DNA of 36,032 nucleotides, taken from positions 1-36,032 of the forward strand of contig JANXOE010000019.1 of assembly GCA_025353745.1 (NCBI GenBank), given 5' to 3'. Under the pieces are notes generated by a model, which had not been told where the DNA came from, searched no databases, and was given only the letters and a program-made list of their open reading frames with translations. Both the position numbers and the translations under genes were made by a program. The stretch is from Hymenobacter sp. GTDB taxonomy: Bacteria; Bacteroidota; Bacteroidia; Cytophagales; Hymenobacteraceae. Shown piece after piece: positions 29,132-36,032 of the stretch. Numbering within the stretch: position 1 is the stretch's first letter; each line of letters begins with the position of its first letter.

Positions 29132-30937
29132 TTGATTTTTACACCTGATAATGCGCTGATTTATTACGGCTTGGCCGGCGCGTGCCTGCTGCTGGGCTTC
29201 GGGCTGACGGCCAGCGCCTGGCAACGGCCGCGCCGCCGCCAGCGCGTCGCCCGGGCGGCCGCCGGGGCCCTAGCCGCGGGGGCCCTCTGGCTGACGGCCT
29301 ACCCGCCGCTGCGCGCCGTGCCCGCCGCGCGCGCCGAGGCCATTTTATTAACGACTGATTACCAGCCCGACACCTTGCGGCAGGTATTGCGTCGGCTGGG
29401 GGCCGGCACGCCCGTGTGGCGCGCCGACGGCGTGGCGGGGCCCGCCGGTTCCCAGCCCCTGGGCAGCCTCCTGGCCCTGGCCGAGCAGCGCCCCGCGCTG
29501 CGCCGCCTCCACGTGCTGGGGCGCGGCCTGCCCACGGGCGACTTGCCCCAGCTGGGCGCCCTGGCCTTGCAAGTGCACGCGCCGCCCGCCTTCACCGGTT
29601 TTCAGTCGGCCGCATGGACCCGGCGGGTGGTGCTCGGCGAGCGGCTGGCGGTGGAGGGCACCGTGAATGCCCCCACCGGCGGCCCCGCCTGGCTGGGCCT
29701 GCAAGCCGCCGGGGCCGTGCGCGACTCCGTGCGGGTGCCGGCCGGCGGCGGCCGTTTCCGGCTGCGCTACCGGCCCAAGGCGGCGGGCCTGGCCCTGTTC
29801 GCGCTGGTGTTGCGCCAGGCCGGCCGGCCCGCCCGCACCGAGCCCGTGCCGGCGCAAATCGTGGCCGCGCCGCGCCCGCCGGTGCTGCTGCTGAGCGCCG
29901 CGCCGTCGTTCGAGTTCAAGTTTCTGAGAAACCACCTCGCCGGCCAGCCCCGCGCCGTGGCCCTGCGCACGGGCATCAGCCGGGGCCTGGTGCAAACCGA
30001 GTTTTTGAACCAGCCCGCGCATTCCCTGGACCGCCTGACGCCGGCTTTGCTGGCCCGCTACGCCGTGGTGGTGGCCGACGCCGTGGCCATCGCCGGGCTA
30101 TCGGCTTCGGAAAACCAGGCCCTGCGCGGGGCCGTGCAGGCCGGCCGCCTGGGCTTGGTGCTGCTCGCCGACGCCGCGCCGCTGCCCGCCAACGCCCCCG
30201 CCACGGCCGGCTTTGCGGTGGAGCCCCGCCCGGCCACCGGGCCGCAGCCCCTGGCCTGGCCCGACGCCCCCGCCGCCGTGCGCGCCGCGCTGCCCGCCGC
30301 CCTGCGCCCAACGGCCGATTTGCGCCCCCTCGTGCGGGGCCCCGCCGGGGCCCTGGCCGCCGCCGGCCGCCGCACGGGCCTGGGCACGGTGGTGGTGTCG
30401 GTGGTGCCCGAAACCTTCCGCTGGGCGCTGCAAGGGCAGGCCGGGGCCTACGCCTCGTTCTGGAACCGGCTAGTGGCGGCGGCCACGCCGCCCGCGCCGG
30501 CCGGGCCCGCCTGGGCCCTGGCCACGGCTTGGCCCCGCGCCCGGGCCCCGGTGGCCCTGCGCCTGGCGGCCGGGGCCCTCCTGCCCACCGCGCCGCCCAC
30601 CGTGCGGCCCCTGGCGGGCGGCCCCGCCGTGCAGCTGCCCCTGCGCCAGGATACCCGCTTGCCCGAGTGGAGCACGGCCATGTTCTGGCCCGCGGCGGCC
30701 GGCTGGCACCGGGCGCAGGGCCCCGGCAAAGCCAGCTTTGCGTTCTACGTGTACGACGCCCGCGACTGGCAGGGCCCTGAATACCAGCAACGCCAGCTGG
30801 CTGCCGCGCTTCGCGCCGCCGCGCCGGCCCCACGACCCACAGCCCCCGCCGAGGCGTGGCAACCCTGGCCAGCGGGCTGGTTTTTTGGCTTGTTTTTGCT
30901 GGCAGCGGGGTATTTATGGGCGGAAGAAAAGCTGTAG
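29132..30937 (+). CDS. Hypothetical membrane protein, last gene of the DUF4159-MoxR-DUF58 operon
   Basis: N-term IYYGLAGACLLLGFGLTASAW, C-term GWFFGLFLLAAGYLWAEEKL TM; begins 3 nt after upstream stop; TTG start. Confidence 0.75.
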   Translation: MIFTPDNALIYYGLAGACLLLGFGLTASAWQRPRRRQRVARAAAGALAAGALWLTAYPPLRAVPAARAEAILLTTDYQPDTLRQVLRRLGAGTPVWRADGVAGPAGSQPLGSLLALAEQRPALRRLHVLGRGLPTGDLPQLGALALQVHAPPAFTGFQSAAWTRRVVLGERLAVEGTVNAPTGGPAWLGLQAAGAVRDSVRVPAGGGRFRLRYRPKAAGLALFALVLRQAGRPARTEPVPAQIVAAPRPPVLLLSAAPSFEFKFLRNHLAGQPRAVALRTGISRGLVQTEFLNQPAHSLDRLTPALLARYAVVVADAVAIAGLSASENQALRGAVQAGRLGLVLLADAAPLPANAPATAGFAVEPRPATGPQPLAWPDAPAAVRAALPAALRPTADLRPLVRGPAGALAAAGRRTGLGTVVVSVVPETFRWALQGQAGAYASFWNRLVAAATPPAPAGPAWALATAWPRARAPVALRLAAGALLPTAPPTVRPLAGGPAVQLPLRQDTRLPEWSTAMFWPAAAGWHRAQGPGKASFAFYVYDARDWQGPEYQQRQLAAALRAAAPAPRPTAPAEAWQPWPAGWFFGLFLLAAGYLWAEEKL

Positions 30938-30971
30938 CGCAGGCGGGCCGGCCCGCGCCCCGGCTTTTGGG

Positions 30972-31358
30972 CTACGCGGCCTGCTTCTGGGCGTGCCAGA
31001 GCACGAGCTGCCACCCGCTGGCGTTTTTGATGTACACCACCGCGTACTTGAGGTGGGTGCGCAGGGGCTGGCCGTCGGGGCCGGGGCCCAGGTCGATGCG
31101 CACGGTGCCGTTCACCACGGCGGCGCGGTCGTCGTTGTAGGGCCGCACGGTCAGGGCGTCGATGTCGACGCGGTCGTAGCGGCTCTGGCCGGCGCGGATG
31201 CTCTCCAGGTAGCTCGCTTTGCTGTCCTGGTGGCCGTTGGCGTGGGTGTAGACGAGGTCGTCGGCGAAGATTTTTTCCAGAACGGCGTAATCCTTGGTTA
31301 TTTGCGCGGCGAAGCGCTGGCGTTCGAGCTGTTCAACTTCCTGAATGGCGGTCATCAT
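30972..31358 (-). CDS. SnoaL-like/NTF2-family (DUF4440-type) protein
   Basis: MMTAIQEVEQLERQRFAAQITKDYAVLEKIFADDLVYTHANGHQDSKASYLESI...; start at double ATG, not at the 428-aa ORF start. Confidence 0.85.
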   Translation of the reverse strand: MMTAIQEVEQLERQRFAAQITKDYAVLEKIFADDLVYTHANGHQDSKASYLESIRAGQSRYDRVDIDALTVRPYNDDRAAVVNGTVRIDLGPGPDGQPLRTHLKYAVVYIKNASGWQLVLWHAQKQAA

Positions 31359-31451
31359 AAAAAAAGAATTGGGCGAAGCGCCCGGCCGCGGCCGGCGCGC
31401 CCGCAAAGAAACCACCGCCCCGGCCCGCGCCGCCCGCGCCCGTTCCCTGCC

Positions 31452-32285
31452 ATGCCGCACCTGCTTCTCATTCAGTGCCCCGACGAGCGCGGGTTGATCT
31501 ACAAAATCACCGCCGTGCTCTACGGGCAGGGCCTCAACATCCTGCGCAACGACGAGTTCGTGGAGCCCGAGGGCAACGTTTTCTTCATGCGCACCGAGTT
31601 TGCCGGCCACTTCGACGCCGGGGCCCTGCGCGCGGCGCTGGCCGCCGCGCTGCCGGCCGCCGCCGGCATCCGCCTGGCCGACGGCGGCCCGAAAAACATC
31701 GTGCTGCTCGCCACCAAGGAGCACCACTGCCTGAGCGAGCTGCTCGTGCGCCACGCCTTCAGCGAGCTGAACGCCAACATCCTGGCCGTGGTGAGCAACC
31801 ACGCGGTGCTGGGGGCCCTCACCCGGAAGTTCGACGTGCCGTTTCACTGCCTGCCGCACGCGGGCCGCAGCCGCGCGGCCCACGAGGCCGAGGTGCTGGC
31901 CGTGCTGGCCCGGCACCGGCCCGATTTTGTGGTGCTGGCCAAGTACATGCGCATCTTGTCGCCGGGCTTCGTGGCCCCCTACACCAACCGGCTCGTCAAC
32001 ATTCACCACTCGTTTTTGCCGGCTTTTGTGGGGGCCAGCCCCTACGCCCAGGCCCACGCGCGGGGCGTGAAAATCATCGGGGCCACCGCCCATTTCGTCA
32101 ACGAGCAGCTCGACGAGGGCCCCATCATCGCCCAGCGCGTGATTCCCACCGACCACACCCGCAGCGCCCACGAGATGGCCCAGGCCGGGCGCGACGTCGA
32201 AAAAATCGTGCTTGCCCGCGCCCTGCAGCTCGTCTTCGACGAGCGCGTGTTCGTGCACCGCAACAAGACCATTATCTTCGACTAA
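31452..32285 (+). CDS. purU: Formyltetrahydrofolate deformylase
   Basis: ACT-domain LIQCPDERGLIYKITAVLYGQGLNI, then PFHCLP, LAKYMRILSP, NIHHSFLPAFVGASPYAQAHARGVKIIGATAHFVNEQLDEGPII. Confidence 0.93.
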   Translation: MPHLLLIQCPDERGLIYKITAVLYGQGLNILRNDEFVEPEGNVFFMRTEFAGHFDAGALRAALAAALPAAAGIRLADGGPKNIVLLATKEHHCLSELLVRHAFSELNANILAVVSNHAVLGALTRKFDVPFHCLPHAGRSRAAHEAEVLAVLARHRPDFVVLAKYMRILSPGFVAPYTNRLVNIHHSFLPAFVGASPYAQAHARGVKIIGATAHFVNEQLDEGPIIAQRVIPTDHTRSAHEMAQAGRDVEKIVLARALQLVFDERVFVHRNKTIIFD

Positions 32286-32322
32286 GCTGATTCTTCGTAA
32301 CGAACATTAGTTAGTTTGTCCG

Positions 32323-32330
32323 TAGCTTTG
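32323..32330 (+). promoter_or_regulatory. Candidate -7 box TAGCTTTG (TAnnTTTG)
   Basis: Exact motif between purU and the tetR-like gene; no clear -33 TTG at proper spacing. Confidence 0.3.
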
Positions 32331-32551
32331 TAGCATCCCACCCAACACCGTTTCCCGCTCTTTTTGCCGGCGGCGGGGCAGCGGGCCAGGGCCCCGGCAG
32401 CGCAGTGCCGCCGGGGCCGGGCCGCCGCCCCGTCCACGGCCGGGCCGCCCGCCGCGGCCTGCCCTCCCAGACGACAGACCCTAACCGCCCGCCGGGCCGC
32501 CCCGGGGCCCCCGGCGCAACTGGCGGGGCCCACGCCCGCGCTGCAATCACG

Positions 32552-33133
32552 GTGAAAACGAAACAGATTTCCAAGCGCGAGCTGATCCTGACCGAAGCCG
32601 CCAAGCTGTTTAAAGACCGGGGCTACGGCGGCACGTCCATGCGCGACCTGGCCGGGCAGGTGGGCATGGAGGCGGCCAGCATGTACAACCACATCAAGGC
32701 CAAAGACGAGATTCTGGCCAGCATCTGCTTCCGGATTTCGGCCGTCTACATCTCGCAGCTGGCCGAGATTACGGCCACCGACACCGGCTACGGCGAGAAA
32801 ATCAAGGCCCTCATCCGCCTGCACATCCGGCTCATGGTGGAGGACGGCCCCGCCGTGTCGGTGGCCAACCACGACTGGAAGTACCTGCCCGAGCCCAAGC
32901 TGAGCGAGTTCAAGCAGGTGCGCAAGAGCTACGAAAAGGGCTTCGCGGCCCTGATCGAGGCGGGCATCGCGGCCGGCGAGTTCCAGCCGGTGAACGTGTC
33001 GGTGGCCCTGTTCACGATCTTGTCGGCCGTGCGCTGGATCGAGCTGTGGTACCGGCCGGGCCGGGAGCTGTCGGCCGACGAGCTGGAGGCCAACATCATC
33101 ACCATGCTGCTCAACGGCCTGGAGCGCAAGTAG
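32552..33133 (+). CDS. TetR/AcrR-family transcriptional regulator
   Basis: KRELILTEAAKLFKDRGYGGTSMRDLAGQVGMEAASMYNHIKAKDEIL HTH; likely GTG start (VKTKQISKRE). Confidence 0.88.
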   Translation: MKTKQISKRELILTEAAKLFKDRGYGGTSMRDLAGQVGMEAASMYNHIKAKDEILASICFRISAVYISQLAEITATDTGYGEKIKALIRLHIRLMVEDGPAVSVANHDWKYLPEPKLSEFKQVRKSYEKGFAALIEAGIAAGEFQPVNVSVALFTILSAVRWIELWYRPGRELSADELEANIITMLLNGLERK

Positions 33134-33136
33134 TTC

Positions 33137-34213
33137 ATGAGCCGATTCCACTCGCTTACCATCAAGAGCATTGCCCGCGAAACGCCCGACTGCGTGAGCT
33201 TGTCGTTTGAGGTGCCCGCCGGGCTGCGGGCGGCGTTCCGGTACGAGCCGGGCCAGTACCTCACGCTGCGCTGCCGGCACGGCGGCGAAGAGCTGCGCCG
33301 CTCCTATTCGCTGTGCAGCAGCCCGCTCGACGGCGAGTGGCGCGTGGCCGTGAAGAAGGTGCCCGGGGGCCGGTTCTCGGCCCTGGCCGTGGACGGCGGC
33401 CTGCGCCCCGGCGACGCCCTGGACGTGATGCCGCCGCAGGGCCGCTTCACGCCCCCGGCCCTGCACCCGGAAAACGCCAAGCGGTACGTGCTTTTCGCGG
33501 CGGGCAGCGGCATCACGCCGGTATTTTCCATCGCCAAAACCGTGCTCCTGGCCGAGCCGCACAGCCAGGTGTACCTGGTGTACGGCAACCGGGGCCGCAA
33601 CTCCATCATCTTCAAAGAGGCCATTGAGGGCCTGAAAAACAAATTCCTCGGCCGCCTGAGCGTGTTCCACGTGCTGAGCCGCGAGCAGGGCGACGCCGAC
33701 TTGTTTTTTGGCCGCATCGACCGCACGAAAACTTCGCAGCTCCTGCAAAAGGCCCTCCCCGCCCGCTTCGACGAGTGCTTCATCTGCGGGCCGCAGGAGA
33801 TGGTGGCGGGCGTGCAGGCGGCCCTGGCCGACGCCGGCATGGCCCCGGAAAAGGTTCATTTTGAGCTTTTTACCGCCGCGGATGGCAAGCAGGCCGCCCC
33901 GGGGCCGCCCCGCGCCGCGGGCGGCGACGACCAGAAAAGCCGCGTGGCGGTGCGCCTCGACGGCCGCACCTACGCGCTCGACATGTCGTACTACGGCGAC
34001 ACCGTGCTCGACGCCGCCCTGGCCGCCGGGGCCGACGCGCCCTACTCCTGCAAAAACGGCATGTGCAGCACCTGCCGCGCCCGCCTCACCGAAGGCACGG
34101 CGGCGATGGACGTCAATTATTCGCTTTCCGCCGACGAAGTGGCCCGCGGCTACGTGCTCACCTGCCAGGCCCGCCCCACCTCGCCCCGGGTGGCGGTGGA
34201 CTACGACCAGTAG
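33137..34213 (+). CDS. PaaE-like flavin/2Fe-2S ferredoxin reductase
   Basis: RYEPGQYLTLR, RRSYSLCSSP, FAAGSGITPVFSIAKTVL, CFICGPQEMV, YSCKNGMCSTCRARL cluster motif. Confidence 0.87.
   Translation: MSRFHSLTIKSIARETPDCVSLSFEVPAGLRAAFRYEPGQYLTLRCRHGGEELRRSYSLCSSPLDGEWRVAVKKVPGGRFSALAVDGGLRPGDALDVMPPQGRFTPPALHPENAKRYVLFAAGSGITPVFSIAKTVLLAEPHSQVYLVYGNRGRNSIIFKEAIEGLKNKFLGRLSVFHVLSREQGDADLFFGRIDRTKTSQLLQKALPARFDECFICGPQEMVAGVQAALADAGMAPEKVHFELFTAADGKQAAPGPPRAAGGDDQKSRVAVRLDGRTYALDMSYYGDTVLDAALAAGADAPYSCKNGMCSTCRARLTEGTAAMDVNYSLSADEVARGYVLTCQARPTSPRVAVDYDQ
34204..34213. repeat. Left 10-bp direct repeat CGACCAGTAG (putative target-site duplication)
   Basis: Identical to 35733-35742. Confidence 0.8.
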
Positions 34214-34254
34214 AAGAGCATCCAAAAGTGTGGGGCAGTCGGGCCGTATCCAAG

Positions 34255-34326
34255 AAGCCGTTTGAGTTGGCAGAATGGTCCTGCTTCCCTGCGTCCGGCA
34301 GGACCGTTTTACCAACTCAAACGGCT
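34255..34326. repeat. 72-bp palindrome AAGCCGTTTGAGTTGG...CCAACTCAAACGGCTT
   Basis: 30-nt arms with 3 mismatches, 12-nt loop; begins exactly where the left TIR ends. Confidence 0.85.
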
Positions 34327-34443
34327 TCGAACACCCTCTACCGTCTCAGCGCCCATTAAAGAGGTCAAGCTGGATAGAACATACACTTAGTTCCTCGGTG
34401 GCATCCGGCTGTTAGGCAACAGCAGTTTGGATGGCCTGCCAGC

Positions 34444-34821
34444 TTATTCACCCGCTGCAGTTGCCCCTGCCCCAAGCAACTCTTTTTCGCCCCAGGTGTG
34501 CAGTTGCTTGAGCATGGGCTCCAACGAGCGCCCCCGGGCAGTTAAGTGGTACTCGATGCGCACGGGCCGTTCGGCAAACACCTGTCGCTCAAGCAAGCCA
34601 TCCTCCTCCAGCTCCCGCAGGTGCCCGGCCAATATTTTTGCGCTGATGGGTGAAAGCTGCTGCTGCAATTGCCCGAACCGGGCCGGGCCGGGGGTCAGCT
34701 TCCACACAATGGCCGGCTTCCAACGCTTGCCCAACAGCGACAACACAAGGTTGAAAGGACAGTTTTGCCCCAACTGCTGCTCATTCGCCAGGTTGGTCGA
34801 ACTCAGTTTGCGCCTGCTCAT
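34444..34821 (-). CDS. HxlR-family transcriptional regulator
   Basis: CPFNLVLSLLGKRWKPAIVWKLTPGPARFGQLQQQLSPISAKILAGHLRELEEDGLLERQVF. Confidence 0.93.
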   Translation of the reverse strand: MSRRKLSSTNLANEQQLGQNCPFNLVLSLLGKRWKPAIVWKLTPGPARFGQLQQQLSPISAKILAGHLRELEEDGLLERQVFAERPVRIEYHLTARGRSLEPMLKQLHTWGEKELLGAGATAAGE

Positions 34822-34839
34822 ATCATGAACTTACCTTTT

Positions 34840-34865
34840 GGTTACGAAGCTACAATTCGGTAACC
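34840..34865. promoter_or_regulatory. Candidate HxlR operator: GGTTACGAA-n7-TTCGGTAACC
   Basis: Near-palindrome in the 106-bp divergent promoter region. Confidence 0.5.
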
Positions 34866-34927
34866 TCCTTGCGAAGGTAAGCAGGGAAGAGGACCTTTGT
34901 TTAATCTCTTACTTTTCCCTTCTCTGT

Positions 34928-35566
34928 ATGCTGATTGCGTTCATTGGCACCGGTTCCGTTGCCACCAGCCTGGGCCGGCTTTTTTACCCGGCCGGGCACC
35001 AGCTCGTCTACGGTTCCCGCCAGCCGGCCCCGGATACCGACCGCCTGCGCCGGGCCATTGGCCCTGGAGTGCAGGTAACTACCCCACTCGCGGCCGCGCA
35101 GCAAGCGGAGGTGGTGGTCCTGGCCATTCCTTACGACGCCCTGACCACGGTTGCCGACGAGTTACGGGAAGTGCTACAGGGCAAGCTGGTGGTCGACACG
35201 ACCAACCCAGTGCAAGCCGACTGGTCGCCCCGGGTGCTGGGAGCGGAAAATTCGGCCGGCGAAGAAACGGCCCGCCACCTGCCGGATTCGCGCGTCGTCA
35301 AAGCATTCAACACCATCTTCGCTGACCGGATGCAGCCCGGCCTGCAAGCGCTGCAGGGCCAGCGCCTCACCGCCTTCATTTGTGGCGACGACCCCGGGGC
35401 AACCCAAACCGTGGCCACCCTCGCGGCCGACGCGGGCTTTGCCCCGCTCATTGTCCACGGCATTCAAAACGCACGCTATGTGGAAGCCATGGCGCATCTC
35501 AACATTCAGCTGGCCGTGGGCCAGGGCGGGGGCACCGGGGCGGGGTTCGCATACCTGCAAGCCTAA
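34928..35566 (+). CDS. NADP oxidoreductase, coenzyme F420-dependent/NpdG-like (NAD(P)-binding)
   Basis: IAFIGTGSVATSLGRLFYPAGHQLVYGSR Rossmann motif, LVVDTTNPV, VVKAFNTIFADRM. Confidence 0.9.
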   Translation: MLIAFIGTGSVATSLGRLFYPAGHQLVYGSRQPAPDTDRLRRAIGPGVQVTTPLAAAQQAEVVVLAIPYDALTTVADELREVLQGKLVVDTTNPVQADWSPRVLGAENSAGEETARHLPDSRVVKAFNTIFADRMQPGLQALQGQRLTAFICGDDPGATQTVATLAADAGFAPLIVHGIQNARYVEAMAHLNIQLAVGQGGGTGAGFAYLQA

Positions 35567-35583
35567 GGACGTTGCTGTTGAAA

Positions 35584-35730
35584 AGCATCCAAAAGTGTGG
35601 GGCAGTGGTAGGCAACCGCCGCTACGGTCACCTTGGGAAGCTGTACTTGTTGGCGAAAGCGGTGAGCCAATCAGCCCGCTTCGACCTCCTCGCTTGGATA
35701 CGGCCCGACTGCCCCACACTTTTGGATGCT
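35584..35730. mobile_element. 147-bp MITE-like unit with perfect 23-bp terminal inverted repeats
   Basis: AGCATCCAAAAGTGTGGGGCAGT at 35584-35606 and its reverse complement at 35708-35730; third copy at 34217-34239. Confidence 0.75.
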
Positions 35731-35732
35731 CT

Positions 35733-35742
35733 CGACCAGTAG
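35733..35742. repeat. Right 10-bp direct repeat CGACCAGTAG
   Basis: Identical to 34204-34213. Confidence 0.8.
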
Positions 35743-35767
35743 CGCGGCCCCAAGCCCGCGCGCCGCG

Positions 35768-36032
35768 CTACGGGTGCGCCGCCAAAAACTTGCCGATATT
35801 CTCGTTCAAAAACTTGGCGTCGGCGGGGTTGCTGGCGGCCCCGGCGGTGTGGCCCCACAGCGACGGGATGGGCAGCAGCGCGACGCCGGGAATGAAGGCG
35901 GCCTCGTAGCGGGCGTCGCCGACGGGGAAGTACAAATCCGTTTCCGACGGCATGTAGAGGATGGGGGCCCTGATGCTGCGCAGGGCCTTTTCCAGGTCGC
36001 CGCCGAAGCCGGGCGTGGTGCCCACGTCGTGG
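35768..36032 (-). CDS. Alpha/beta hydrolase C-terminus (homoserine acetyltransferase-like), truncated by window edge
   Basis: IRAPILYMPSETDLYFPVGDARYEAAFIPGVALLPIPSLWGHTAG; N-terminus beyond the window. Confidence 0.75.
   Translation of the reverse strand, partial: HDVGTTPGFGGDLEKALRSIRAPILYMPSETDLYFPVGDARYEAAFIPGVALLPIPSLWGHTAGAASNPADAKFLNENIGKFLAAHP

Larger units (their letters stand above)
34214..35732. mobile_element. Putative TIR-flanked cargo element (about 1.52 kb), no transposase recognised
   Basis: Perfect 40-bp inverted repeats 34215-34254 / 35693-35732 (AGAGCATCCAAAAGTGTGGGGCAGTCGGGCCGTATCCAAG) bounded by CGACCAGTAG direct repeats. Confidence 0.75.

Noticed and set aside
32282-34315. 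677-aa antisense ORF over TetR and PaaE-like genes
   Set aside because: Antisense shadow of two well-supported genes
35628-35858. 76-aa ORF (…WLTAFANKYSFPR) across the MITE-like unit, considered as a transposase remnant
   Set aside because: Too short, spans the insertion boundary into flanking DNA and has no recognisable transposase motif

Overview
High-GC window with gene content and promoter/secretion signatures typical of a Bacteroidota, probably Cytophagales/Hymenobacter-like (inferred from T9SS C-terminal domains, TAnnTTTG -7 boxes and the BatA/DUF4159/DUF4175-type operon; not confirmed by search). Most of it is ordinary chromosome: phospho-sugar mutase, AarF/UbiB kinase, phasin-like protein, alpha/beta hydrolase, acyltransferase, aspartyl protease with PDZ, MenC-like enzyme, EgtB/EgtD, a secreted T9SS endonuclease/phosphatase, a TldD/PmbA pair, a DUF4159-MoxR-DUF58-BatA-DUF4175 operon, PurU, TetR and a PaaE-like reductase. 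The two most interesting signals are: (1) a GxxExxY/PD-(D/E)XK nuclease-like ORF bracketed by two inverted 45-bp arrays, each made of four 10-bp GAGGTT iterons; (2) a ~1.52-kb insertion at the paaE-like stop codon, flanked by a 10-bp direct repeat (CGACCAGTAG) and perfect 40-bp inverted repeats. It carries an HxlR regulator, a divergent NADP-oxidoreductase and a nested 147-bp MITE-like unit, but no recognisable transposase. Several dispersed palindromic repeats also sit between genes. All coordinates were read by eye; no database search was run.
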